Shown one piece after another: positions 9,949-18,280 of a DNA stretch of 64,000 bases (positions are counted from its first letter, which is position 1; each line of letters begins with the position of its first letter). Both the position numbers and the translations under genes were made by a program. Origin of the DNA: Affinibrenneria salicis (lineage in GTDB: Bacteria; Pseudomonadota; Gammaproteobacteria; Enterobacterales; Enterobacteriaceae); the NCBI RefSeq assembly GCF_008710095.1, contig NZ_VYKJ01000001.1, positions 620,001-684,000 on the forward strand. Direction: 5' to 3'. The notes beneath the pieces were generated by a model. It was not told the DNA's origin. It did not search any database and saw only the letters and a list, made by a program, of their open reading frames with translations.

Positions 9949-10548
9949 ATGATGGAAAAATATTCGCTTATCGACACTCATTTAAATAATGTATTTAATG
10001 CATTAGACGAAGAAAATATCGAGCCCTGGTCGGCGGTTGAAGGCGCTGCGCCGCAGGATATTCAGCAGGTGAAAACGCGCTATCCCGCCTGTCCGACGGA
10101 GCTACTCGAGCTGCTGCAGCGGGTCGACGGGACTTACTGGCGGGATTACGGCGACGTTACCGTGAGCGTTCCCATGCTGGCTTCGGATGTCGGCGATGAT
10201 TTTGGCTACTATCTGCTTTCCTGCCGGCAGATTATTGATGAATGCGGCGAAGATTGGAGCATTGCCGACGTTTACGGCGACTGGTTATCCAATCCGGATA
10301 TTATCAAGGTGGATAGCCAGATTGATATCCGGCTGCCCATCAGCGAGCGGCTCTGTTTCGCCCACTGCATCAATAATGGCGGCACCTCCAGACTGTATAT
10401 CGACTTCAACCCGATCAATGGCGGCCGCCCCGGGCAGATCATTCGCTATTTGCACGATCCCGACAGCTATATTGTTCTGGCGCCCTCGTTTGCCGAATAT
10501 CTCAACACGCTGGTTAAACGCAGCTATGAATTCGTCTCGATATATTGA
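9949..10548 (+). CDS. SMI1/KNR4 (SUKH) family protein
   Basis: This 199-residue protein has the SMI1/KNR4 fold pattern. An N-terminal helix with WSAVEGAAPQDIQQVKTRYPACPTELLELLQRVDGTYW is followed by beta-rich blocks and a final SFAEYLNTLVKR helix. SUKH proteins are often immunity proteins for polymorphic toxins, but no toxin gene is visible next to it. It is divergent from the ter-like operon and is followed by a clear terminator (10571-10605), so it is monocistronic. Either a stress-module accessory role or a solitary immunity gene is possible. Confidence 0.75.
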   Translation: MMEKYSLIDTHLNNVFNALDEENIEPWSAVEGAAPQDIQQVKTRYPACPTELLELLQRVDGTYWRDYGDVTVSVPMLASDVGDDFGYYLLSCRQIIDECGEDWSIADVYGDWLSNPDIIKVDSQIDIRLPISERLCFAHCINNGGTSRLYIDFNPINGGRPGQIIRYLHDPDSYIVLAPSFAEYLNTLVKRSYEFVSIY

Positions 10549-10570
10549 GTAAGGAGATGGGCTAACGATG

Positions 10571-10605
10571 CATGCTCCGGATTTCTGCCGGAGCATGGGT
10601 TTTTC
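10571..10605 (+). terminator. Rho-independent terminator of the SMI1/KNR4 gene
   Basis: A 10-bp perfect stem (CATGCTCCGG at 10571-10580, complement at 10588-10597) with a 7-base loop is followed by GGTTTTTCC. It lies 22 bases after the stop. Confidence 0.9.
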
Positions 10606-10691
10606 CTCAGGGAAATCATCCTGCAGGGCGGGATGAGCCGAACGGCGTATGTGCGCCGCGCGACGAACATACGGCGGCGAGTCAATCAAGG

Positions 10692-11144
10692 TTAGGGCCA
10701 GGGCAACACATCATCGGCTTTCATAATTAGCCAATGACCCTGTTCTTGTTTAAGAAATAGAACGATATCGGTTTTTTCTTGTTGCCCGAAAGACTCGGCG
10801 ACCAGCGTAACGCCGTCATTCAGAGAGGTTGCCGGGTGGATCACCGTGTTGGCTTTCCAGCCCACGGGATGGTAATCCTGCACTTTGGTGAAATAACTCA
10901 CCCCGTCCGGCAGGCCGCCCCGTTTGAGATCGGCGCGCACCCGGTCCACCGTCGCTTTGGCGACATAGCGATAAATATCGTTATCCATTTCAGCGGGCTG
11001 ATCCGCATTATCGGCAGCGATATACCATGCGTAAAATTGACGCACAAACTCTTCGGGCATTTGCGCATTGGCCTGAGCGGGCAGCGGCGCGCTTAGCAGC
11101 GTAAAAAGAACAGGCAGCAGGAATTTACAGCGCATCTTCTTCAC
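10692..11144 (-). CDS. Exported DUF3828-like protein
   Basis: This 150-residue protein has a typical signal peptide (MKKMRCKFLLPVLFTLLSAPLPAQA, cleavage near 25). The mature part has EEFVRQFYAWYI at its start and DIVLFLKQEQGHWLIMKADDV near its end. This is the pattern of DUF3828 and NTF2-like periplasmic proteins of unknown function. It stands alone, convergent with the SMI1/KNR4 gene. About 228 bp without a recognisable gene separates it from the lysR gene. Confidence 0.7.
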   Translation of the reverse strand: MKKMRCKFLLPVLFTLLSAPLPAQANAQMPEEFVRQFYAWYIAADNADQPAEMDNDIYRYVAKATVDRVRADLKRGGLPDGVSYFTKVQDYHPVGWKANTVIHPATSLNDGVTLVAESFGQQEKTDIVLFLKQEQGHWLIMKADDVLPWP

Positions 11145-11372
11145 CTCACCGGTGGCGGTAGAGTTGGCAGGCGCGCGTCGAGCAACGGAATCCCGATGCG
11201 CTTCCCCTGGTAGGGGCTCCGGCTAAGCGCGCTCCGCCAACACGCCCTTGCCCTCATCGCCGCCAGGTTACCGCCATCGGTTACTCAGTCAAGTAAATAA
11301 CATATTGTTTTTTATGGTATTTTAAATATATTGATCATTTTCTGCCGTTCCATTTTATGGCGTTGTTGAATA

Positions 11373-12275
11373 TCAGATCGCTTCCAGCGCGATGGCGATC
11401 AGATTTTTTAGCGTTGGCGACGCGTTATCTTTTCGCCACACTAACCCGGTATCCAACTGGGGAGGATCATCGAGGAGATCCAGATAGACGACGCCGGTTC
11501 TTGCCAGATGGCGCAGAGAATTAGGCACTAAAGCGATACCCATCCCCGCGGCCACAAGGCTAATGATTGTTTGCATCTGTATCGCGTGCTGAATCACGTT
11601 GGCCTGCGTTCCGTAAGAGGCGTAATAGCTCATCACCAGGGCGTGGAAAGCCGGCGCCAGAGGTTGAGGGAAAATAATTAACGGCGCGTCTATGACCGAT
11701 GAGGGGCAGAGTTTGCCATCGATAATCCTGAGCCGTTGCTGTCGGGCCCACGACTCGGGAAGCGCCGCGATTAATGGTTCCGATAATAGTTTTTTATAGG
11801 ATAGCTCTGCCGGTAATGCCGTATTGGCCGGCGGAATGATAATGCCCGCGTCGCTCTTGTCATTAAGCAGCGAGGCGATTTGCACATTGCTTGTCGCTTC
11901 CGTTAACGCCAGGTCCACCGTGGGGTAACGACTGCGATACTGGCTGACCAGCGCCGGCAACACGCTGTAGTCGGCGGTGCTGACGAAAGATAACGCCAGC
12001 CGCCCCGCCTCGCCTTTACGTAGCCGGTTGGCTAACCCCGGCAACGCGTTGACGCAAGCCAGCGCGCTTCTGACATGCGGCAGCCACTGTTCGCCGAAAG
12101 GGGTGAGGGCGACGGTTCTTTTCGTGCGCGAGAACAAAGCCTCGCCCAGTTCTCTCTCAAGCGACAGGATCGACTGACTCAACGGCGGCTGGGTCATATT
12201 AAGCCGTTCGGCCGCTTTGCCGAAGTGGAGCGTTTCCGCGACCGCGACGAAGTGTTTCAGCTGTCTGATGTCCAT
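11373..12275 (-). CDS. LysR-type transcriptional regulator
   Basis: This 300-residue LTTR has an N-terminal winged HTH (MDIRQLKHFVAVAETLHFGKAAERLNMTQPPLSQSI, residues 1-36) and a periplasmic-binding-like effector domain (about 90-295). It is divergent from the ilvD-family gene 100 bp away, and a perfect 13-bp T-N11-A type palindrome lies between them. By position it is the regulator of that dehydratase, comparable to LysR/ilvD pairs known elsewhere. The effector is unknown. Confidence 0.9.
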   Translation of the reverse strand: MDIRQLKHFVAVAETLHFGKAAERLNMTQPPLSQSILSLERELGEALFSRTKRTVALTPFGEQWLPHVRSALACVNALPGLANRLRKGEAGRLALSFVSTADYSVLPALVSQYRSRYPTVDLALTEATSNVQIASLLNDKSDAGIIIPPANTALPAELSYKKLLSEPLIAALPESWARQQRLRIIDGKLCPSSVIDAPLIIFPQPLAPAFHALVMSYYASYGTQANVIQHAIQMQTIISLVAAGMGIALVPNSLRHLARTGVVYLDLLDDPPQLDTGLVWRKDNASPTLKNLIAIALEAI

Positions 12276-12327
12276 GATTAATATCCATGATGACTTAATG
12301 GCTATAGAATAATATATTTCACAAGCG

Positions 12328-12340
12328 ATTTCGTCGAAAT
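12328..12340. promoter_or_regulatory. Putative LysR-box palindrome
   Basis: ATTTCGTCGAAAT is a perfect palindrome with 6-bp arms around one central base. It contains the T-N11-A core of LTTR sites and lies midway between the divergent lysR (start 12275) and ilvD-like (start 12376) genes. Confidence 0.55.
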
Positions 12341-12375
12341 TAACATGGCGCCTTCAGCTTATTGAGGAGGCGTTT

Positions 12376-14217
12376 ATGCCAGTTTACCGATCACGAACCT
12401 CTACACACGGCCGCAATATGGCCGGCGCCAGAAGCCTGTGGCGGGCGACAGGAATGAAGGATGAGGATTTTAATAAGCCAATCATCGCCGTGGTTAACTC
12501 CTTTACACAGTTTGTGCCTGGCCATGTTCATCTGAAAGACCTCGGCCAGTTAGTCGCCAGGGAAATAGAAGCGTCGGGCGCTGTGGCAAAGGAATTCAAC
12601 ACCATTGCCGTCGATGATGGGATCGCCATGGGCCATGATGGCATGCTGTACAGTCTTCCATCGCGCGAGCTGATCGCCGATAGCGTCGAGTACATGGTAA
12701 ACGCCCACTGTGTCGACGCGATGGTCTGCATTTCCAACTGCGACAAGATCACGCCGGGTATGCTGATGGCGGCGCTGCGCCTGAATATCCCGACGATATT
12801 CGTTTCCGGCGGTCCGATGGAGTCAGGCAAACTCAGGCTGCGCGACAAGGCGCGGGCGTTCGACCTGATCGATGCGATGGTGATTGCCGCTGATGATGGA
12901 ATGTCCGATGACGAGGTGGCCGCCGTGGAAAATGTCGCCTGCCCGACCTGCGGTTCATGCTCTGGTATGTTTACGGCGAATTCGATGAACTGTCTGACCG
13001 AAGCGCTCGGGCTGGCTCTTCCCGGCAACGGCTCTATGCTGGCGACGCATGCGCTGCGCAAAGATCTGTTTATTGAGTCCGGCAGAAAGATTGTCGCGTT
13101 GAGCCGTCGATATTATGAACAGGACGATATCAGCGTATTACCGCGTTCTATAGCCAGCTTTGCGGCGTTTGAGAACGCCATGACGCTGGATATCGCCATG
13201 GGCGGCTCGACCAATACCGTGCTGCATTTGCTGGCCGCCGCTTACGAAGGGCATGTCGATTTTTCAATGGCTGATATTGACCGCTTGTCGCGGCGGGTTC
13301 CGGTCTTGTGTAAGGTGTCGCCGGCCGTCGCCGATGTGCATATGGAAAATGTACATCGGGCCGGGGGGATCATGGGCGTGATGGCCGAGCTGGCGCGGGC
13401 CGACCTGATTCATACCGATTTACCCACCGTTCATGCGTCAACGCTGGGCGAGGCTTTGGCGCACTGGGATGTGAAATCTGCCGCCGACGACGCCGTCAGG
13501 CGTTTCTATCGCGCCGCGCCGGGCGGGGTGCGTAGCCACAGCGCATTCAGCCAGAATAACTATTACCCCGGTCTGGACACCAACAGAACATCCGGCTGCC
13601 TTCGCGATGCTGAACATGCGTTCTCACAGGACGGCGGGCTTGCCGTGTTATCGGGAAATATCGCCCTCGACGGATGCATTGTGAAAACCGCCAGCGTTGA
13701 TCCCGGTATGCTCTGTTTCTCAGGCGTCGCCCGCGTTTTTGAAGGACAGGACGAGGCGGTCGACGGCATTCTTTCCGGCGCGGTGCGCGCCGGCGATGTG
13801 GTTGTTATCCGTTATGAAGGGCCGCGCGGCGGGCCGGGCATGCAGGAAATGCTTTACCCGACCAGCTACCTGAAATCTAAGGCGCTTAATAAAAAGTGCG
13901 CGCTGATTACCGACGGCCGTTTTTCGGGCGGCTCCTCCGGCCTGTCGATCGGACATGTGTCGCCCGAGGCGGCGGAGGGGGGCGCTATCGCGCTGATCGA
14001 GGAGGGCGACGTCATCTGTATCGACATCCCGGCGCGATCCATTCGGCTGATGGTGAACGATGCAACCCTGGCGGAACGCAGGAAGCGGATGGAGGCGCGG
14101 GGCACAAAAGCATGGAAACCGGCAGCGCGCCGGCGGCGGGTCTCTTCAGCGCTCAAGGCCTACGCCGCGATGACCACCAGTGCGGCACGCGGCGCGGTGC
14201 GCCGGGTGGATGATTGA
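12376..14217 (+). CDS. ilvD: Dihydroxy-acid dehydratase (IlvD family), probable second copy
   Basis: This 613-residue Fe-S dehydratase has the N-terminal [23 protein letters not shown] motif, the cluster cysteines in [11 protein letters not shown] and [11 protein letters not shown], and the C-terminal [23 protein letters not shown] motif. E. coli IlvD has 616 aa. IlvD converts dihydroxy-acids to 2-keto acids in Ile/Val synthesis. In enterobacteria that gene normally sits in ilvGMEDA, whereas this one stands alone with a divergent LysR gene. It also differs from the usual enterobacterial sequence in its middle third. It is therefore probably a paralogue, either a second IlvD or a sugar-acid or other hydroxy-acid dehydratase. 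An AGGAGG site lies 6 bases upstream of the ATG. Confidence 0.85.
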   Translation: MPVYRSRTSTHGRNMAGARSLWRATGMKDEDFNKPIIAVVNSFTQFVPGHVHLKDLGQLVAREIEASGAVAKEFNTIAVDDGIAMGHDGMLYSLPSRELIADSVEYMVNAHCVDAMVCISNCDKITPGMLMAALRLNIPTIFVSGGPMESGKLRLRDKARAFDLIDAMVIAADDGMSDDEVAAVENVACPTCGSCSGMFTANSMNCLTEALGLALPGNGSMLATHALRKDLFIESGRKIVALSRRYYEQDDISVLPRSIASFAAFENAMTLDIAMGGSTNTVLHLLAAAYEGHVDFSMADIDRLSRRVPVLCKVSPAVADVHMENVHRAGGIMGVMAELARADLIHTDLPTVHASTLGEALAHWDVKSAADDAVRRFYRAAPGGVRSHSAFSQNNYYPGLDTNRTSGCLRDAEHAFSQDGGLAVLSGNIALDGCIVKTASVDPGMLCFSGVARVFEGQDEAVDGILSGAVRAGDVVVIRYEGPRGGPGMQEMLYPTSYLKSKALNKKCALITDGRFSGGSSGLSIGHVSPEAAEGGAIALIEEGDVICIDIPARSIRLMVNDATLAERRKRMEARGTKAWKPAARRRRVSSALKAYAAMTTSAARGAVRRVDD

Positions 14218-14529
14218 CCGACGTGGTCGACAAAAATCGGCCCCTGGCTATTCGCCGCTCGGCGGCGCTGATTGGTCAGGCGCTAAATCGGCGGTATTCC
14301 CGGGAGGGGCTGCAGGCAAACAGGTCTGGCGCGACGGCCCGGTAAGACTGCCGCTTACCGGGCCGTCGCGCCGTCGTGCCAGACCCGGCGCGGTTTTTCA
14401 TTTCTTCTCCGGGTTCCATTTGCGCCGGCGGCAAAGGCGAGCCTGGCGACGTTTTCCCCAGGCGCGCCATACGACGCGGCGCCGGGTCGGTAACGATTCT
14501 CCAGCTCTCCGATGACGAGAAAACGCGAC
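14218..14529. other. 312-bp intergenic region between convergent ilvD-like and dehydrogenase genes
   Basis: No gene is supported here. The main feature is a very long hairpin (14324-14384), listed separately. The remainder is GC-rich with no ribosome site or conserved peptide, and the short open frames look like chance. Confidence 0.6.
14324..14384. terminator. Long inverted repeat, probable bidirectional terminator
   Basis: A perfect 18-bp stem (14329-14346 with 14354-14371) encloses a 7-base loop. A further GTCTG/CAGAC pairing lies outside it. A T-rich stretch (GGTTTTTCATTTC) begins at 14392. The position between convergent genes fits a terminator. The arm length is greater than usual for one. 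Confidence 0.6.
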
Positions 14530-16083
14530 TTATGACCCCCCCGCTTTTTCGACGGGATTACCTTCAGTCTGAGATGACGTGGCGTCGTCATAACTGGCGG
14601 CAATAGCGCCAAGCGTGATCGGCTTTAACGGGAAACGCGCATGAAAATAGCCGGCGTCGCTTATCGGTTGCCGCCGGGTTAATGCCAGTATGCTGGCGGC
14701 CATGGCGCCGCATATCCTCCCCTGGCAGGCGCCCATGCCGCAGCGGGTGAACACTTTTAACTGATTCACGCCGGCGCATCCTGCACGCGCCGCCGCCCGG
14801 ATGTCACCGACGCTGACCTGTTCGCAACGGCACAGGATCACGTCGTCGGCGGGCTCGTCGACGACGCAGGGCGGCGGATACAGCGCCGACAGAAAAGGCC
14901 GGATAGCCGCATGGCGCGCCAGTTCGCGCCGTAACGCCGCCGTACGGGACAGAATAACGGCCGATGCGGGCGGGTCAATATCGGGTCGATCTGGCGGTAA
15001 CTGCGCAATCCGCGAGGAGTATGCCTGTGTGGCGGCGGGAGGCGCGGCCCGTCTGATGCCGGCTGCGCGTATTATCCCCAGGACCGCCAGCCGTCCGCTG
15101 GCTGGCGCCGCGCCCGCGCCGATAATGCCGGCGGCATCGCCGGCAACAAAGACTCCCGGTCGGCTGGTTTGCTGCCATTCGTCCAGTTCAGGCAGCCAGT
15201 ACTGATGTTGTTCATCGAAGCGGAGCCGGCAGCCCAGCGCGGCGGCCAGTTGGGTAGCCGGGATAACGCCGGCATGGCTGAAAACCGCGCCGGTTGCCAG
15301 CCGCCGGCGCCGCCCTTTGTGCTCAAATTCCACCGCTTCCACCTGCTGCTCGCCGGCGATAGTCAGGGCGCTCGCGCCGGTGAAGCAGGGGATGCCCGCC
15401 TGGCGGATATCCCATAGCAGCCGGCTTCCTTTAAGCAGGTATCCCGGCGTATGGCGCGCGCTGGCGGCCAGGAAACGCAGGGCGCGCAGGTAGTGGCGGG
15501 GCGTGGTGGTCTCGACGATGGCCTGGATACGTCCGCCGGCGCGGATAACCTGGGCGGCGAACAGCAGCAGCAGCGGCCCGTTGCCGAGCAACACGCTGTC
15601 CTGCGGCGGCAACAGTCCGGCGGATTTCATCAGCAGTTGCGCCGCGCCGACGGTCATGGCGCCGGGCAAAGTCCAGCCCGGCAGCGGCAAGGGCCTCTCC
15701 AGCGCGCCGACGCACAGCAGGATAAAACGGGCCTGCACCTGACGCAGACCATCTCCGGCGCGCGATGACGCGCCCTGGCCATTATTCTGCGTCAGCAGGT
15801 AAACCACGTTTTCCGGCGTCACCTGCCACACCTGCGTAGCAGGCAAATAAAGAAGACGATCGGTGGGTAGCCGGTCGGCCAGGGGGCGGCCCATCAGGTA
15901 ATCAGAGCCGAAAACGGCGGCGGGATCGTCAAGCGGCGAGGCGGTAACATTGCGGTAAATCTGGCCGCCGGGCAGCGGATTCTCATCCACCAGCCCTACC
16001 GACAGGCCGGCGTCCGCCGCTTCACGCGCTGCGGCCAGCCCGGCGGGGCCGGCGCCGACGATCAATACATCGACGGTCGTCAT
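14530..16083 (-). CDS. FAD-dependent dehydrogenase alpha subunit (HcnB/OoxA-like, BFD [2Fe-2S])
   Basis: I set the start at the ATG at 16083 (517 aa). It overlaps the stop of the upstream 2Fe-2S gene by one base (TGATG). The upstream 43 codons of the open frame belong to that gene's DNA. Residues 1-35 carry an FAD/NAD Rossmann motif (DVLIVGAGPAGLAAAREA). A second nucleotide-binding segment lies near 170-200, and a C-terminal BFD-like [2Fe-2S] domain has CRCEQVS and TRCGMGACQGRICG. This architecture is shared by HcnB of HCN synthase, OoxA/NoxA opine oxidases and one subunit of D-hydroxyproline dehydrogenase. With the next two genes it forms a three-subunit amino-acid or opine dehydrogenase. 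The substrate is not determinable from sequence alone. Confidence 0.85.
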   Translation of the reverse strand: MTTVDVLIVGAGPAGLAAAREAADAGLSVGLVDENPLPGGQIYRNVTASPLDDPAAVFGSDYLMGRPLADRLPTDRLLYLPATQVWQVTPENVVYLLTQNNGQGASSRAGDGLRQVQARFILLCVGALERPLPLPGWTLPGAMTVGAAQLLMKSAGLLPPQDSVLLGNGPLLLLFAAQVIRAGGRIQAIVETTTPRHYLRALRFLAASARHTPGYLLKGSRLLWDIRQAGIPCFTGASALTIAGEQQVEAVEFEHKGRRRRLATGAVFSHAGVIPATQLAAALGCRLRFDEQHQYWLPELDEWQQTSRPGVFVAGDAAGIIGAGAAPASGRLAVLGIIRAAGIRRAAPPAATQAYSSRIAQLPPDRPDIDPPASAVILSRTAALRRELARHAAIRPFLSALYPPPCVVDEPADDVILCRCEQVSVGDIRAAARAGCAGVNQLKVFTRCGMGACQGRICGAMAASILALTRRQPISDAGYFHARFPLKPITLGAIAASYDDATSSQTEGNPVEKAGGS

Positions 16084-16388
16084 CAAACGTCCCCCCGGGG
16101 GATGGGAACGTCGATGCGCATCCCTTCTCTGGCTTGCGTCATGCAGGCCTGCCGGCCTGGCGTGCCGTCGATACGCACCTGGCACTGAAAACATGCGCCC
16201 ATCATGCACCATGGACCGCGGGGCCGCCCGTTAATAGCCGAGAGGCCGAAGGCGCCGACGCCGTGCGCCAGCAGCGCGGCGGCCACGCTCCAGCCGGCAC
16301 GGGCTTCCAGCGGCTCGCCGTTGACCCAAATGATAATCGGTTGCCCCTTAGTCGACGTCAGGGGTCTGAACTGCAAATCGTTGGGCAT
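16083..16388 (-). CDS. [2Fe-2S] ferredoxin-like subunit (HcnA-like)
   Basis: This 101-residue protein carries four ligand cysteines in the order C-x4-C-x2-C then C (WCMMGACFQC, later RQACMT; about residues 61-83), as in HcnA and the small subunits of opine and hydroxyproline dehydrogenases. Its start lies 41 bp inside the end of the upstream DAO-type subunit gene, and its stop overlaps the next gene by one base. The three are tightly coupled. It passes electrons from the FAD subunits to an acceptor, presumably the quinone pool. Confidence 0.85.
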   Translation of the reverse strand: MPNDLQFRPLTSTKGQPIIIWVNGEPLEARAGWSVAAALLAHGVGAFGLSAINGRPRGPWCMMGACFQCQVRIDGTPGRQACMTQAREGMRIDVPIPRGDV

Positions 16389-17466
16389 TAAATACCTCTA
16401 ACAGGGGATTCTGTCCGTCGCCGGCAATCCAGTCCGCAACCAGCGTGCTGTGCAGCGGGGCGAGCGTCACGCCGCTGTGGCAGGTGACGGCGAAGGCGCC
16501 GGGATGGCTGACGGACGCGCCATATACCGGCAAGCCGTCCGGCGTCATGATCCGCAGCGCTCCCCATGCGCGCACCACGCGGACATGGCTGAGTAACGGG
16601 AATACCGACAGGGCTCGTCGGGCAATCCGGCTTAATATTTCCGGCCGGGTGTCGGTGTTCAGACCCACTCGCTCCTGAGAATCGCCGATCAGCACGCTGC
16701 CTTCCCCGGTCTGCCGCACCAGGCTGGTGGGATAAGGCAGAAAGGCCGGGAGTCGTTCTGTCACCAAAATCTGGCCGCGCACCGGCTCGATCGGAATTGA
16801 CAGCCCGACCTGCGCGCCGAGCCGGGTATTTTCCAGACCGGAGGCCAGTATCACCCGACCGGCGAGGTCAACGCCCCGTTCGGTGTGCAGGATAAAATCC
16901 TGTCCCGCACGTCCGATCTCTCGCACCGGCGTGGCGGGGAGATAGACTCCCCCCGCCAGTTGGAAGGCTTTGATCAGCGCGCGCAGGGTATTCAGCGGGT
17001 TGGCGTGACCGTCGTGCGGCGAATAAATCGCTCCGGCCACGCCGTCTGCTATCGCCGGCACCTGCCGACGCAGACGTGCTGCAGGCCATATTTGATAATC
17101 AAGGCGGCGGTTTTGTCGGTAAATAGTCTCCATTCGCTCCCGGGCCGCCTCCAGCGCCGCGCCGTCCAGGCAAATATTAATGCCGCCGGGGCGGCGAAAC
17201 TCGCAGTCGATACCGGTTTCTCGCAGCAAGGCATCCGCAAACGCCTGCCAGCGCTCGCTGGACAGTCGCGACAGTTCGCTGTACTGCGGGCAGTGTTCAC
17301 CTTTGCCCTGTACCCAGGCGAGACCGAAATTACCGCGAGAGGCGCGAAAATCATTGTCGCCGCCGTCATAAAGGGTGACCGTCAGACCGCGCCGCCGCAG
17401 TCCATAGGCGATCGCCAGGCCAACGATGCCGCCGCCGATGACGGCGAAATCTTCCGTTGCGCTCAT
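16348..17466 (-). CDS. DAO-family FAD-dependent oxidoreductase, catalytic subunit (HcnC/OoxB-like)
   Basis: This 372-residue D-amino-acid-oxidase/glycine-oxidase-fold protein has the N-terminal FAD motif DFAVIGGGIVGLAIAYGLRRRG (residues 6-27). A C-terminal segment, MTPDGLPVYG...GAFAVTCHSGVTLAP, is typical of the family. It is probably the substrate-oxidising beta subunit of the complex with the two following genes, acting on a secondary or D-amino acid. It follows the racemase-family gene by 28 bp. Confidence 0.87.
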   Translation of the reverse strand: MSATEDFAVIGGGIVGLAIAYGLRRRGLTVTLYDGGDNDFRASRGNFGLAWVQGKGEHCPQYSELSRLSSERWQAFADALLRETGIDCEFRRPGGINICLDGAALEAARERMETIYRQNRRLDYQIWPAARLRRQVPAIADGVAGAIYSPHDGHANPLNTLRALIKAFQLAGGVYLPATPVREIGRAGQDFILHTERGVDLAGRVILASGLENTRLGAQVGLSIPIEPVRGQILVTERLPAFLPYPTSLVRQTGEGSVLIGDSQERVGLNTDTRPEILSRIARRALSVFPLLSHVRVVRAWGALRIMTPDGLPVYGASVSHPGAFAVTCHSGVTLAPLHSTLVADWIAGDGQNPLLEVFNAQRFAVQTPDVD

Positions 17467-17494
17467 CCGCTATGCTCCCGCTTCGCGGCCGTGA

Positions 17495-18232
17495 TCATAG
17501 GTTCCATGTTTTGCCGCCGTCGTAGCGCCTGGGCCGGAGCGCGGCGTGAAAACCATTGACCAGCGTCACGGTATCAAATACCGGAAAACCAAACCGACCA
17601 TAGAGCGAGGCGCTGAAAGGGGCGATATTCGTGCATTCGAGCAGCAGTGCTCCCGTCGCGGGGAAGCGGCGCAACGCCTGTTCCGCGGCGGCCAGCACAT
17701 CGGATTCCAATACCTGCCAGGGAATACTGTCGTCGCCGTTACTGATGGAGCGCACAAATTCCGAGTCGGGATCGATGCCGGCGACGGCCGCATCGACCGG
17801 GATGCCTACTTTTTGCAGGTAATCCCCTTTCAGGGTGGTTTCGTCGAAGGTCAGGATCAGCGGCCTGCGACCTCCCGGCAGCAGGCGTTGCACCAGCGAA
17901 TATTGCAACAGACTGCTGGTGACGATGGGCACCGGCGACCAGGCGGCCAGCTCCTGCTGGTAATAAGAGAGATAACCGCAGCTGGTGGTCAGTCCGTCGA
18001 CGCCCTCATCGATCAGGGACTGAGCCGCGCGTTTAAACGGCTCCAGCAAATTGTGCTGTTGCAGATGGCCCATGCGCTGAGGGATGGCGTCTTCCACTAC
18101 CCGGTAGCGCACCGGGAATGACCAGGTATCGGGATTGCCGATATCCCCCTGGTAACGGCGAAAATGCGTTTTCACCATCAGCACGCCCAGCGTGGCCTGA
18201 TTGTCGCGGTACGGATGCTTAATCTCTGTCAT
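17495..18232 (-). CDS. Asp/Glu/hydantoin racemase family protein
   Basis: This 245-residue protein has the two family catalytic cysteines: TTSCGYLSYYQQEL (about residue 84) and LLLECTNIAPFSASLY (about 198). It belongs to the broad aspartate/glutamate racemase and maleate isomerase group, and the exact substrate cannot be read off. In this operon it lies between a PLP lyase/aminotransferase gene and an amino-acid dehydrogenase. A role in converting an L- to a D-amino acid (or the reverse) ahead of oxidation is reasonable inference. Confidence 0.8.
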   Translation of the reverse strand: MTEIKHPYRDNQATLGVLMVKTHFRRYQGDIGNPDTWSFPVRYRVVEDAIPQRMGHLQQHNLLEPFKRAAQSLIDEGVDGLTTSCGYLSYYQQELAAWSPVPIVTSSLLQYSLVQRLLPGGRRPLILTFDETTLKGDYLQKVGIPVDAAVAGIDPDSEFVRSISNGDDSIPWQVLESDVLAAAEQALRRFPATGALLLECTNIAPFSASLYGRFGFPVFDTVTLVNGFHAALRPRRYDGGKTWNL

Positions 18233-18280
18233 GGCCTGCTCTTATTAAACTTATGCATCGGGAGTTCCTGGCGCGCCGGG

